Origin: DASYXZ01 sp035946625
GTDB taxonomy: Bacteria; Acidobacteriota; Terriglobia; UBA7540
Assembly: GCA_035946625.1 (NCBI GenBank)
Contig: DASYZE010000040.1
Coordinates: 97,154 to 161,153 of the forward strand
Length of the DNA: 64,000 nucleotides
Reading direction: 5' to 3'
Made by a program: the position numbers and the translations under genes
Shown: positions 30,824 to 39,551 of the stretch, piece after piece
How the letters are laid out: every line of letters starts with the position of its first letter
Position numbering within the stretch: position 1 is the first letter of the stretch
Notes under the pieces: model-generated
Database searches by the model: none
Told to the model about the DNA's origin: nothing
Seen by the model: only the letters and a program-made list of their open reading frames with translations

Positions 30824-31207
30824 TTGCGCGCAGAGAAAGAATCGCGGCCGATCGACGCCAACACACCGCTGAGGATCATCCGCTGCGAAGGGTGCGGGCG
30901 CTCCGAGACAGTCGCGCCGTGGCAACCCATACCTTGCGACGGCTGCATTTGCTCGAAGGGTCGATGTGAGCAAAATCCGAAGTTTCGGCTGCATTGCTCA
31001 GAGCGCGGCCCGGTAATTGAGATCTTCCCGGACGCGGCAGGTTCCTTCTGGGGGTACGTCATTCGTGCCTGTACGGCGGAGGAGCAGAAGCAGCGAGAGC
31101 GGGTCCAAGCGATTCTCCTTCCTGCCTTGACCAAGATCGTTGAAATGAATGGCCTTTCCTCCCACTTACTCCGGGCCTGTTGCCGGTCCCGAGCCACCCT
31201 CTTATAA
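30824..31207 (+). CDS. Hypothetical Cys-rich protein
   Basis: A 127-residue frame with a TTG start and no clear ribosome binding site. It contains the cysteines IIRCEGCGRSETVAPWQPIPCDGCICSKGRCEQNP, which could form a zinc knuckle, and later ACTAEEQKQRERVQAILLPALTKIVEMNG, a plausible helix. I recognise no family, and the opposite strand is also open, so this may be a chance frame. It could be a relic of cargo from the element that carried the retroelement genes. Confidence 0.35.
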   Translation: MRAEKESRPIDANTPLRIIRCEGCGRSETVAPWQPIPCDGCICSKGRCEQNPKFRLHCSERGPVIEIFPDAAGSFWGYVIRACTAEEQKQRERVQAILLPALTKIVEMNGLSSHLLRACCRSRATLL

Positions 31208-31349
31208 ATCCAGGCGCTTGCGAATAATTCGCGGTCATCGCCACGGCAAATTAAAAAGTCTCCGTTCCGGGCAGAGTACAAAGTATGTGTGGGAGTTGAT
31301 CGAAGAAGCCTTTGGAGCGCTTTCAGGGTAGCGCTCGGCGAAAAAAAGC

Positions 31350-31402
31350 TTGACTGTGGGCGGACCATTAAGCTAGATTAGATACCTACCGACCGGTCGG
31401 TA
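31350..31402 (+). promoter_or_regulatory. ilvB promoter with overlapping 16-bp palindromic operator
   Basis: TTGACT (31350-31355), an 18-bp spacer, TAGATT (31374-31379), then the perfect palindrome TACCGACCGGTCGGTA at 31387-31402, just after the predicted start of transcription. ACCGACCGGTCGGT-type dyads are typical TetR-family operators. The regulator is not in this window. Confidence 0.55.
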
Positions 31403-31471
31403 ACAGTTGCCAGCCCGGGCGGCCCGGCAAGTTGAAGCAATTGGCGTAGATCGAGCTATCACGAAAGCATA

Positions 31472-33235
31472 GTGAGGTTCATGGTGAAGTGGCTGAATGG
31501 TTCGGAAATCCTGCTCGAGAGTCTCCGCCGGGAAAAGGTGGAGGTGATGTTTGGTCTTCCCGGCGGCGCGGTTCTGCCGCTTTACGACGCGATGTACAGC
31601 GCTGGCATTCGACACCTGCTGGTGCGCCACGAGCAGGCGGCGGGCTTTGCCGCCGACGGTTACGCGCGCGCCACGGGGAAACCCGGCGTGTGCCTGGTCA
31701 CTTCCGGGCCCGGCGCCACCAACGTGATCACCGCTCTTACTTCGGCCATGATGGACTCCATTCCCATCGTCGTCCTCACCGGCCAGGTGCCCGCCTCCGT
31801 GATCGGCAAAGATGCATTCCAGGAAGCGGATACCATCGGTATCACCCTGCCCTGCACCAAGCAATCCTTTATGGCTAATTCGGCGGCGGAATTGCCGGAG
31901 ATTATACATCGCGCCTTTCGCGCCGCGGTTTCCGGTCGGCCGGGTCCGGTGCTGGTGGACCTTCCCAAAAGCGTGCTGATGGAAAAAGCCGAGCCGATTT
32001 TCCCCTCCCGGCCGATCGACGAACGCCCGGAGCGTCCCCGCGAGTGGAACCATGACGATATTGCGCGCGCGGCGGAAATGATTTTGGAGAGCCGCAACGC
32101 CGTGCTCTACGTCGGCGGCGGCGTGATTGCCTCCGAGGCTTCCCGGGAAATTCGCGAGCTGGCGGAACTCACCCACATTCCCGTCACCACCACGCTGATG
32201 GCTCTGGGCGCTTTTCCTTCGCGCCATCCGCTGTCACTCGGGATGCTCGGGATGCACGGTTCCTACGCCACCAACCAGTCACTCTGCCATTCCGACTTGC
32301 TGGTGGCCGTGGGGGCGCGCTTTGACGATCGCATTACCGGCCGCGTGAAAGATTTCTGCACGCTGGCCAAGAAAATTCAGATTGACGTGGACCCGTCCGA
32401 AATCAACAAAAACGTCCGCGTGGATCATGCCCTGGTGGGCGACGCGCGCGAAATCCTTCAGGCTCTCATCGCCGAGCTCAAACGGCAGGCGCAGCAAGGG
32501 AACTCTTCCGCGCCTTCCGCCCGGCAGGAGTGGCTGTTGCGCATCGAAGCCTGGCGGGCGGAGCATCCTCTGACCTATGACAAATATTCCGCTGCGGTCA
32601 AGCCGGAATTCGTTTTGGAAACAATCTCGAAGTGCACCGAGGAGCACGCCATCATTTCCGTGGATGTGGGCCAGCACCAGATGTGGGCAGCCCAATTTTG
32701 CAGCTTTACTCATCCGCGCACCTGGCTCTCCTCGAGCGGCCTGGGTGCCATGGGCTACGGCTTCCCGGCGGCGATGGGTGCGCAGATGGCGTTTCCTAAC
32801 CGGCAGGTGATCGCCATCGTGGGTGACGGCGGCTTCCAGATGACGTTGAACGACCTGGCCACCGTGGTGCAATATCACGTGCCGGTCAAAATTGCCATTA
32901 TCAATAACCGTTCGCTGGGCATGGTCCGCCAGTGGCAGGAAATCTTTTTCGAGAAACGCTATTGCGACATTGACCTGAATTTTGCCCCCGACTTTGTGAA
33001 GCTGGCGGAATCGTACGGCATCCGCGCCTCGCGCGTGGAACATCGCACCGACGTGGTGGACGCGGTGCGCGATTTCTTGAGCGACCGCGAGCCGCGCCTG
33101 ATCGATTTCTGGGTGGACCCGGCGGAAAACGTTTATCCGATTGTTCCCCCGGGTGCGTCGCTGGCAGAAATGGTAGTGGAGCCGCCGCGCGTGCTGGTGG
33201 AGGAAGAATCCCTGGACGATTTGTGGGCGGTGTGA
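31472..33235 (+). CDS. ilvB: Acetolactate synthase, large (catalytic) subunit
   Basis: First common step of branched-chain amino-acid synthesis: condenses pyruvate with pyruvate or 2-oxobutyrate using ThDP, Mg and FAD. About 587 residues with the PYR domain (FGLPGGAVLPLYDAMY, the ThDP-activating Glu in HEQAAGFAADGYARATG, SGPGATN) and the C-terminal ThDP motif IVGDGGFQMTLNDLATVVQYHVPVKIAIINN. Middle FAD-domain residues (VGARFDDRITG) are present. GTG 31472 gives the longest frame; ATG 31481 is an equally plausible start. It is followed by ilvN-like and ilvC genes, and a palindromic operator lies over its promoter. Confidence 0.95.
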   Translation: MRFMVKWLNGSEILLESLRREKVEVMFGLPGGAVLPLYDAMYSAGIRHLLVRHEQAAGFAADGYARATGKPGVCLVTSGPGATNVITALTSAMMDSIPIVVLTGQVPASVIGKDAFQEADTIGITLPCTKQSFMANSAAELPEIIHRAFRAAVSGRPGPVLVDLPKSVLMEKAEPIFPSRPIDERPERPREWNHDDIARAAEMILESRNAVLYVGGGVIASEASREIRELAELTHIPVTTTLMALGAFPSRHPLSLGMLGMHGSYATNQSLCHSDLLVAVGARFDDRITGRVKDFCTLAKKIQIDVDPSEINKNVRVDHALVGDAREILQALIAELKRQAQQGNSSAPSARQEWLLRIEAWRAEHPLTYDKYSAAVKPEFVLETISKCTEEHAIISVDVGQHQMWAAQFCSFTHPRTWLSSSGLGAMGYGFPAAMGAQMAFPNRQVIAIVGDGGFQMTLNDLATVVQYHVPVKIAIINNRSLGMVRQWQEIFFEKRYCDIDLNFAPDFVKLAESYGIRASRVEHRTDVVDAVRDFLSDREPRLIDFWVDPAENVYPIVPPGASLAEMVVEPPRVLVEEESLDDLWAV

Positions 33236-33320
33236 TGGAGGGGCGGCGCTTGTCCCCGCCCGCTTCGAGGAGTCAGAAGTTTGTGGCATTTTATTTATAA
33301 GTAGCCACAAGGAGTACGTT

Positions 33321-33806
33321 ATGCAGTGGTTGATTTCGCTTGAAACGGAAAACGATCCCATCCCCGCCTGCCGGCTGCTGAACATCTTCCGCCGCAAAGG
33401 GGTGAAGATCGGGACGTTTAATTTGGCGGCAGGCGCGCATGGATTTTCCGTGATGGCGGTGGTCGATACGCCGGAAGCGGACGTGGATCACATCTTTAAT
33501 TTTTTGCGGCGCGGGGAGGGCATCCGGCATGTGACTTATTACCGCCACCTCCAGTCCGAAGAAGCCAGCTTTGTCTTTATCGACTCGAGCGCCGACTCTT
33601 CCGTGGTGGCTCGATTCACGCAATCATTTCCCGAATCGAAAATCGTTTTTGCGGGCAACGGAAAGTATTTGTTTGAGGTTCTGCGGGAGAAAGGGGCCGC
33701 CAAGTTTGTTCCTGATTTTGACAAGGCGGGATTCCTGCCCTTTGCCCGCGTCAAGACAACCCACCCGCATTCGCGGACGGAGCTGGTTGGCGCATCGGCA
33801 CAATAG
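33321..33806 (+). CDS. ilvN: ACT-domain regulatory subunit of acetolactate synthase (IlvN/IlvH-like)
   Basis: 161 residues starting with an ACT domain: MQWLISLETENDPIPACRLLNIFRRKGVKIGTFNLAAGAHGFSVMAVVDTPEADVDHIFNFLRR (beta-alpha-beta, about 1-70). The C-terminal part differs from textbook IlvH and contains a second alpha-beta unit (FPESKIVFAGNGKYLFEVLREKG). Its place between ilvB and ilvC supports the role of valine-responsive regulator. AAGGAG lies 8 bp upstream of the ATG. The divergence leaves some doubt about valine binding. Confidence 0.7.
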   Translation: MQWLISLETENDPIPACRLLNIFRRKGVKIGTFNLAAGAHGFSVMAVVDTPEADVDHIFNFLRRGEGIRHVTYYRHLQSEEASFVFIDSSADSSVVARFTQSFPESKIVFAGNGKYLFEVLREKGAAKFVPDFDKAGFLPFARVKTTHPHSRTELVGASAQ

Positions 33807-33822
33807 GAAAAAGTAGGTGGCA

Positions 33823-33889
33823 GGTAGTAGGTAGCATGTGGGGTGAACCTTTTCCCCAAGACGCCACCTACTACATGCTACCTACTACC
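33823..33889 (+). repeat. Long hairpin between ilvN and ilvC
   Basis: GGTAGTAGGTAGCATGT (33823-33839) and its exact inverse ACATGCTACCTACTACC (33873-33889) flank a 33-bp loop. The 17-bp perfect stem would form in the transcript 22 nt before the ilvC start and could modulate ilvC translation or processing. Confidence 0.7.
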
Positions 33890-33911
33890 TAGCATCATTT
33901 AAGGAGAACAC

Positions 33912-34946
33912 ATGGCCAAGGTTTACTATGAATCAGACGGGGACATGAAGCATCTCGCCGGAAAAACCATTGCGGTGATCGGTTACGGCAGCCAGGGACA
34001 CGCGCACGCGCTGAACTTGCGCGATAGCGGGCTGAAAGTGATTGTGGGTCTGCCGGCATCCAGCAAATCGCGAGTGAAAGTGGCGGCCCAAAAACTCGAA
34101 GTTTTCGAGCCGGCGGAAGCAGCCCAACGCGGTGACGTGATTGTGGTGCTGATTCCCGACCACACGCAGGGTCAGGTTTACAAGGACGCGATTGCGCCGC
34201 ACCTTGGGCCCGGCAAAACGCTGCTGTTTGCCCATGGGTTCAATATCCATTTCAAATTTGTGGTGCCACCGCCATCCGTGGACGTGGTGATGATCGCGCC
34301 CAAGTCTCCCGGACACCGCATGCGGGAACTTTTTACCGAGGGCGTGGGTGTGCCCGCGCTGCTGGCCGTGGAGCAGGACGCTTCCGGCCACGCCGAACAA
34401 ACCGCCCTCGCCTACGCGAAGGGCGTGGGCAGCCTCAAGGCGGGCGTGATTCGCACCACCTTCAAAGAAGAGACGGAGACGGATTTATTTGGAGAACAGA
34501 CCACGCTATGTGGCGGCGTTTCCGCGCTCATCACCAATGCTTTTGAGACGCTGGTGGAAGCGGGCTATCAACCCGAGATTGCCTACTTTGAGTGCCTGCA
34601 TGAGTTGAAGCTGATAGTGGACCTCATCTATCAGGGTGGCATCAAGTATATGCGCTATTCGGTGAGCGATACGGCCGAGTATGGCGATTACACCCGCGGT
34701 CCGGTGGTGATTGACGCGCACGTCCGCCAGACCATGAAGAAAATCCTCGCCGATATTCAAAGCGGCGCCTTTGCCAAAGAGTGGATGGACGAAAATGTCC
34801 AGGGCCGCGCCCGTTTTCTCGATATGCGCGCCAAAGCGGAGAATCACCCCATCGAAAAGGTGGGTATCGAGCTGAGAAAGATGATGGCGTGGAATCGTCC
34901 GGCGGAACAGGAAGCCACCGCCGCCCAGGCGCAAGCGAGAAGATAA
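33912..34946 (+). CDS. ilvC: Ketol-acid reductoisomerase
   Basis: Second step of valine/isoleucine synthesis: Mg-dependent alkyl migration and NADPH reduction of acetolactate. 344 residues, class I length. The Rossmann motif IAVIGYGSQGHAHALNLRDSG, the cofactor loop GLPASSKSRVKVAAQ (its serines suit NADPH) and MIAPKSPGHRMRELFTEGVGVP are in the N domain. The knotted C domain has the metal ligands DLFGEQTTLCGGVSALI and YFECLHELKLIVDLIYQGG with RYSVSDTAEYGD. AAGGAG precedes the ATG. It follows ilvB-ilvN, with a 17-bp stem hairpin in the gap. Confidence 0.96.
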   Translation: MAKVYYESDGDMKHLAGKTIAVIGYGSQGHAHALNLRDSGLKVIVGLPASSKSRVKVAAQKLEVFEPAEAAQRGDVIVVLIPDHTQGQVYKDAIAPHLGPGKTLLFAHGFNIHFKFVVPPPSVDVVMIAPKSPGHRMRELFTEGVGVPALLAVEQDASGHAEQTALAYAKGVGSLKAGVIRTTFKEETETDLFGEQTTLCGGVSALITNAFETLVEAGYQPEIAYFECLHELKLIVDLIYQGGIKYMRYSVSDTAEYGDYTRGPVVIDAHVRQTMKKILADIQSGAFAKEWMDENVQGRARFLDMRAKAENHPIEKVGIELRKMMAWNRPAEQEATAAQAQARR

Positions 34947-35125
34947 ATCCTGAATTTTGAATTATGAGTGGTGAATTCAGTGTGGTGGTGAGTGCCACCT
35001 GGCAAGCCGGGAATAAGCATGGGATAGATTGCAGGTGGTAGGTCGGCCGACGTTGGCGATGCCACCCACTGCCCTCCTGCTACCATCCGCATGCCACTTT
35101 TTCCAGATCGAAAGGAATTGGAATA

Positions 35126-35983
35126 TTGTCGAAAACTCATCACGAAGAAAAAATGGCGGGCGTCAGCGTCAAAAAGCTGGCGCTGATTGGCGCGGGTAAG
35201 CTGGGCGAAGGCTTGCTCTCCGGCCTGCTCAGCTCGCAACTGGTGCCGGCGGGGCGGGTGCAGGTGACGGTGGCCCACCAGCCGCACGCGGATGAGCTTG
35301 CGGAAAAGCACGGCGTCAAGGCGGGAACCAACAACAGCGCCGCAGTGAAGGGTGCTGATCTTGTTTTGATTTGCCTGAAGCCTCAGCAGGTGAAGGGATT
35401 CGTGCGCGAGGTCAAACGGAATTTGGGTAAGAACGCCCTGATTATTTCCGCCGCCGCCAGCGTGACCACCACGCTCATTGAACGCGAACTTGGCCACAAT
35501 GCCCGCGTGGTGCGCGCCATGCCTAACACGCCCTGCCTGATCCGGCTGGGCATGATCGCCATCGCCAAGGGAAAACATGCCACCGACGAAGATGTGAAAA
35601 TCGCCCAGGCCATCTTCGGCTCCATGGGGCGCACGGTGGTGGTGGATGAAAAACACATGGATGCCATCACCGGGCTTTCCGCCTCGGGGCCTGCTTACGT
35701 TTACCTGATTATCGAGTCGCTGGCCGAAGGCGGGGTGAAACTTGGATTGCCACGCGAACTTTCCACCGAACTTTCCGCCCAGACCCTGCTCGGCGCTGCG
35801 TCTCTGGTGCTGCACACCGGCGAGCATCCTGCAAAATTGAAGGACATGGTCACCACTCCGGCCGGCTGCACCATTGACGGTCTGCTCGAACTCGAGGAAG
35901 GCGGGCTGCGCGTCACGCTCATCAAAGCCGTGGTCCGCGCGGCCGAGCGCGCCCGGCAACTGGTCCAAAGCCAAAATACTTGA
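35126..35983 (+). CDS. proC: Pyrroline-5-carboxylate reductase
   Basis: Last step of proline synthesis (P5C to proline with NAD(P)H). 285 residues from TTG 35126, chosen because AAAGGAA lies 8 bp upstream; ATG 35153 is an internal alternative. Motifs: Rossmann LALIGAGKLGEGLLSGLL, the conserved VRAMPNTPCLIRLGMIAI, and the C-terminal dimer/active-site helix ITGLSASGPAYVYLIIESLAEGGVKLGLPRELS, ending TTPAGCTIDGLLELEEGGLR. Same strand as ilvC but 179 bp away, so perhaps a separate transcript. Confidence 0.94.
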   Translation: MSKTHHEEKMAGVSVKKLALIGAGKLGEGLLSGLLSSQLVPAGRVQVTVAHQPHADELAEKHGVKAGTNNSAAVKGADLVLICLKPQQVKGFVREVKRNLGKNALIISAAASVTTTLIERELGHNARVVRAMPNTPCLIRLGMIAIAKGKHATDEDVKIAQAIFGSMGRTVVVDEKHMDAITGLSASGPAYVYLIIESLAEGGVKLGLPRELSTELSAQTLLGAASLVLHTGEHPAKLKDMVTTPAGCTIDGLLELEEGGLRVTLIKAVVRAAERARQLVQSQNT

Positions 35984-36035
35984 CCCGCGGGGCGCCAATA
36001 TCCGCATGGTGACCTTCCCGGCTCCGGAGAAATAA

Positions 36036-37274
36036 TTGCGCCGCTGGCAAATCGCCATCCTCATCAGCTCTGCCATCGCCATCAGTTATTTGGACCGCCA
36101 GACGCTGCCCGTTGCCATCCAGGCAATCGGGAAAGAAATCCCGCTTACCAACCAACAATTTTCCGACCTGCAATCCGCATTCCTTTTTTCCTACGCGCTC
36201 ATGTATGCCGGCGGTGGCAAGTTGGCGGACGCCCTGGGCACGCGGCGGGGCTTCACATTGATCATGGCTTTCTGGTCGCTGGCCTGCGCCAGCCACGCGT
36301 GGGCATTGAGTTTCAGCATGTTGGCGGCGAGCCGCTTCCTGCTCGGCATGGGCGAGGGGGGCGGCTTTCCGGCCGCCACGCGCGCGGTGGCGGAATGGTT
36401 CCCGGAGAAAGAACGGGCAACGGCGATGGGGATCATCAACGCCGGAACTGCCGTCGGCGCGGTGCTCGCTCCGCCGCTGATCGCCCTGGTTCTGATTTAC
36501 GCGAGCTGGCGATGGGTTTTTATCATCACCGGAACTTTCGGGTTGCTCTGGACTGTCTGGTGGAGGCTGGCTTACTATCCTCCCGGGGAACATTCTGGCC
36601 TAAGCAGCCGGGAACGAGAGGAAATTCGATCGATCTTGCAAGTTTCTGTTTCCGGGGAAAATGGCCGCTGGTTGGATCTATTGCGGTTTCGAGAAACATG
36701 GGGCCTGGTGACAGCGAAATTCCTGAGCGACGCGGCATGGTATTTCTATCTTTTTTGGCTGCCGAAATATCTTTATGACGCTCGCGGTTTTGACATTAAA
36801 ACCGTGGGCAAGTTAGCCTGGATTCCTTATGCGGCATCCGGCGTCGGCTGCCTGGCCGGGGGTTGGTTTTCAAGCTGGCTGGTGCGGCGCCAATTTTCTT
36901 TGGGCGTGGCGCGCAAATTGGCGCTTGGATTAAGCGCCGTGGTGATGCCGTCCATTCTTCTGGTGCCTCGGGTGGAGGTATCATGGGCACTGGCGATTTT
37001 CAGCCTGGCGTATTTCGGGCAGCAGTCATGGTCCACTCTGGTGATGGTGTTGCCCACGGACCTCTACCCCCGCCATGTGGTGGGCGCCGTCGCCGGGCTG
37101 GTGGGATTTGGCGGAGCCATGGGCGGAATTGTCTTCGGTGAAGTGGTCGGGTACATGTTGGACCACGGATCGGGATACGGGCCCGTATTTTTCCTGGCCG
37201 GATCTTTTCACGTGCTGGCTTTCCTGGTAATCCTCATCGCCGTTCCGAAATTTCGGCAATTGGATCCGGCGTGA
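36036..37274 (+). CDS. MFS transporter, sugar-acid (anion:cation symporter) type
   Basis: 412 residues, 12 hydrophobic helices, TTG start behind GGAGAAA. The opening RRWQIAILISSAIAISYLDRQTLPVAIQAIGKEIPLTNQQFSDLQSAFLFSYALMYAGGGKLADALGTRRGF and LLGMGEGGGFPAATRAVAEWFPEKERATAMGIINAGTAVGAVLAPP are the ACS-family hallmarks (ExuT/GudP-like: YLDR in helix 1, GEGGGFPA). Substrates of this group are hexuronates, glucarate, galactonate and other sugar acids. Next to an enolase-superfamily dehydratase it should import the substrate of that enzyme. Confidence 0.87.
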   Translation: MRRWQIAILISSAIAISYLDRQTLPVAIQAIGKEIPLTNQQFSDLQSAFLFSYALMYAGGGKLADALGTRRGFTLIMAFWSLACASHAWALSFSMLAASRFLLGMGEGGGFPAATRAVAEWFPEKERATAMGIINAGTAVGAVLAPPLIALVLIYASWRWVFIITGTFGLLWTVWWRLAYYPPGEHSGLSSREREEIRSILQVSVSGENGRWLDLLRFRETWGLVTAKFLSDAAWYFYLFWLPKYLYDARGFDIKTVGKLAWIPYAASGVGCLAGGWFSSWLVRRQFSLGVARKLALGLSAVVMPSILLVPRVEVSWALAIFSLAYFGQQSWSTLVMVLPTDLYPRHVVGAVAGLVGFGGAMGGIVFGEVVGYMLDHGSGYGPVFFLAGSFHVLAFLVILIAVPKFRQLDPA

Positions 37275-37298
37275 AGGTCGAACTTGTTGCTCTTCATT

Positions 37299-37392
37299 TG
37301 TAGCGCCGACCTTTAGGTCGGCAATATTTATTTCTTCAGCCACATGCCGACCTAAAGGTCGGCATTACCGTCGATCAGAGATCGACGCTACA
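37299..37392. repeat. TGTAG...CTACA-type interspersed repeat, copy 4
   Basis: Starts TGTAGCGCCGACCTTTAGGT, ends GATCGACGCTACA, with GCCGACCTTTAGGTCGGC hairpins repeated in opposite orientation. It fills the gap before the enolase-superfamily gene and is transcribed with it. Confidence 0.65.
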
Positions 37393-37404
37393 GGAAGGAC
37401 TTTT

Positions 37405-38577
37405 ATGAAAATTAAGGAAATTCGCACTCGAGTCGTCACCTGGCGTGGCAAAACGGTGCCGTTGCCGCCGCATTTCTGCACCAATCCCATGGACATCCTC
37501 GCTCTTCCCCAAGCCTCCATGGCGACGTTCACTTTTCACAACTGGTTGGTGGTGGAAGTTTTTACGGACAACGGCCTGGTGGGCATCGGCGATGCCGCAC
37601 TCACGCCGCACGTCACCAAGCAGGTGATCGATCAGTATCTGAAGCCGCTGGTGATGGGCGCCGATCCCTGGGACATCGAATTCCTTTGGCAGCACATGTT
37701 CCGCAAGACGATGGCGTTTGGACGCAAGGGAATCGGCATGGTGGCCATCAGCGCGGTGGACATCGCGCTTTGGGACATTCTCGGCAAATCGGCCCAGCAG
37801 CCGGTCTACCGCCTGCTCGGCGGGCGAACCAAGTCGCGCATTCCTGTCTACGCCAGCCGGCTCTATAGCGTTGAGCTGAGCGAGCTGGCCGCGGAGGCGA
37901 AGCGCTACAAGGATGAAGGCTACCAGGCCATGAAACTGCGTTTTGGTTGGGGGCCGACGGACGGCGCCGCGGGCATGCAGCACAACATCAACCTGGTGCG
38001 CACCGTGCGCGAGGCCGTGGGCGATGGCATCGACGTGATGGCGGACGCCTACATGGGCTGGACGCTCGACTATGCCAAACGCATGTTGCCGCTGCTCGAA
38101 CCTTTCAATTTGCGCTGGCTGGAAGAGCCAGTGATCCCGGACGACATTCACGGGTACGCGGAATTGAAGTCCTACGGCCTGATGCCCATCGCCGGAGGCG
38201 AGCACGAGTTTACGCTTTACGGTTTTCGCGAGCTGCTGGAAGCGCGCGCCGTGGATATTATACAGTTTGACACCAACCGCGTGGGCGGCCTTACCCAGGC
38301 GCGCAAAATCGCGGCTCTGGCGGAGGCGCATTCGGTGCCCGTGATCCCTCACGCCGGTCAAATGCACAACTTTCACCTGGTGATGGCCAGCCTGAATTCG
38401 CCCATGGCCGAGTATTTCCCGGTCGTGGACGTGGAAGTGGGCAACGAATTATTCTGGTATATCTTTGAAGGTGAGCCCAAGGCCAAAGGCGGGTTCGTGG
38501 ACCTGGATGAAAACGTTCCCGGCCTGGGGCTGAAGATCTATGAGAAGGCGCTAAAGAAATTCGAGGTGACTGAGTAA
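37405..38577 (+). CDS. Mandelate-racemase/enolase-superfamily sugar-acid dehydratase (L-rhamnonate dehydratase-like)
   Basis: 390 residues. N-terminal capping domain with PPHFCTNPMDILALP and FTFHNWLVVEVFTDNGLVGIGDAAL; barrel with MKLRFGWGPTDGAAG (as in rhamnonate dehydratases), metal ligands D in DVMADAYMGW, E in RWLEEPVIPDD and E in AGGEHEF, and the catalytic His/Asp pair IIQFDTNRVGG and VIPHAGQMHNFH. It should dehydrate an aldonate to a 2-keto-3-deoxy acid. L-rhamnonate is the best guess, but the exact sugar acid cannot be read. It follows an ACS-type transporter and precedes a beta-hydroxyacid dehydrogenase. Confidence 0.85.
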   Translation: MKIKEIRTRVVTWRGKTVPLPPHFCTNPMDILALPQASMATFTFHNWLVVEVFTDNGLVGIGDAALTPHVTKQVIDQYLKPLVMGADPWDIEFLWQHMFRKTMAFGRKGIGMVAISAVDIALWDILGKSAQQPVYRLLGGRTKSRIPVYASRLYSVELSELAAEAKRYKDEGYQAMKLRFGWGPTDGAAGMQHNINLVRTVREAVGDGIDVMADAYMGWTLDYAKRMLPLLEPFNLRWLEEPVIPDDIHGYAELKSYGLMPIAGGEHEFTLYGFRELLEARAVDIIQFDTNRVGGLTQARKIAALAEAHSVPVIPHAGQMHNFHLVMASLNSPMAEYFPVVDVEVGNELFWYIFEGEPKAKGGFVDLDENVPGLGLKIYEKALKKFEVTE

Positions 38578-38590
38578 CGGCAGTTAATGT

Positions 38591-38655
38591 TGTAGGGCCG
38601 GGGGTTGCCCCGGCCTGGAGCGACGAAGAAGGCCGGGGCAAGCCCCGGCCCTACG
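38591..38655. repeat. TGTAG...CTACA-type interspersed repeat, copy 5
   Basis: TGTAGGGCCGGGGGTTGCCC...GGGGCAAGCCCCGGCCCTACG: the outer arms are near-perfect inverted repeats of about 20 bp. It lies between two catabolic genes. Confidence 0.7.
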
Positions 38656-38681
38656 TTCGTTCCAGAAAGGGAGATCGGGCT

Positions 38682-39551
38682 ATGGCAAAACAACGTGTGG
38701 CCATGATGGGGCTCGGGCTGATGGGCGCAGGGATGGCGGGACGTTTGCTCTCCGCAGGGTTCCCACTCACCGTCTACAATCGCAGTGCGGAAAAAGCTGC
38801 GCCATTCGCAAAGGCTGGGGCCAAAGTTGTCGGGTCGCCGCGCCAGGCTGCGGCTAATTCGGACGTGGTCATCAGCATGGTGGCGGATGATGCGGCCTCG
38901 CGCAGTGTGTGGCTGGGTGAAAAAGGCGCGCTGGCGGGCGCGGCCCCCGGCACGGTCGTGATTGAATCGGGCACGCTCACCGTTGGCTGGATCAAGGAGC
39001 TGGCCGCGGCCGCCGCCCAGCGCGGGTGTGAATTACTGGATGCGCCTGTTACCGGAACCAAACCCCACGCGGCGTCGGGTGAATTGCGATTTCTCGTTGG
39101 CGGAGCGGCCGCGGCGCTGGAGAAGGCGCGGCCGGTTCTGACGGCGCTCGGTAACGACATCGTCCATCTCGGTCCCACCGGCAGTGGGGCGCTAATGAAA
39201 TTGATCAATAATTTTATGTGCGGCGCGCAATTGGCATCTCTGGCGGAGGGTGTGGCGCTAATCGGCGCCGGAGGACTCGACCGGGACAAAGCGCTGGCAG
39301 TCCTCACAAGTGGCGCTCCGGGGAGCCCGCTGGTGAAGTCGGCTTCGTCCCGCGCGACTTCAGGCGACCCCACCATAAACTTTTTCCTGCGCCTGATGGC
39401 CAAAGATATTACTTACGCCATGGCGGAGGGAGCCGAGCGCGGAGTGCCCATGCAGACGGCTGCCTCCGCACTCGTGGTGTTCCAACACGCAATTGATTCC
39501 GGGCGCGGCGACAAAGATCTCTCCGCCATCATCGGTAGTATCTCAGTTTGA
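38682..39551 (+). CDS. NAD(P)-dependent beta-hydroxyacid dehydrogenase (3-hydroxyisobutyrate/tartronate semialdehyde type)
   Basis: 289 residues. N-terminal Rossmann motif RVAMMGLGLMGAGMAGRLLSAGF with the NRSAEKA loop, substrate-binding LLDAPVTGTKPHAASGELRFLVGG, the catalytic lysine in GSGALMKLINNFMCGAQLASLAEG, and the C-terminal NFFLRLMAKDITYAMAEGAERGVPMQTA helix pair. AAAGGGAG precedes the ATG. In sugar-acid pathways such enzymes reduce tartronate semialdehyde or 2-hydroxy-3-oxo acids, which suits its position after the dehydratase. The substrate is inferred from context only. Confidence 0.85.
   Translation: MAKQRVAMMGLGLMGAGMAGRLLSAGFPLTVYNRSAEKAAPFAKAGAKVVGSPRQAAANSDVVISMVADDAASRSVWLGEKGALAGAAPGTVVIESGTLTVGWIKELAAAAAQRGCELLDAPVTGTKPHAASGELRFLVGGAAAALEKARPVLTALGNDIVHLGPTGSGALMKLINNFMCGAQLASLAEGVALIGAGGLDRDKALAVLTSGAPGSPLVKSASSRATSGDPTINFFLRLMAKDITYAMAEGAERGVPMQTAASALVVFQHAIDSGRGDKDLSAIIGSISV

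Noticed and set aside
30540..30830. Possible DGR template repeat downstream of the avd fragment
   Set aside because: I compared it with 30166-30297 and found no adenine-rich near-copy; the segment is a palindromic repeat instead.
32279..33397. Antisense frame of 372 codons opposite ilvB
   Set aside because: ilvB is unmistakable, and the antisense translation is rich in His/Arg with no motif, a shadow of GC-rich coding DNA.
34844..36082. Antisense frame of 412 codons opposite ilvC end and proC
   Set aside because: It crosses two well-supported sense genes and an AT-rich spacer and has no ribosome binding site or domain.
37375..38376. Antisense frame of 333 codons opposite the enolase-superfamily gene
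   Set aside because: It is the shadow of a gene with complete catalytic motifs.
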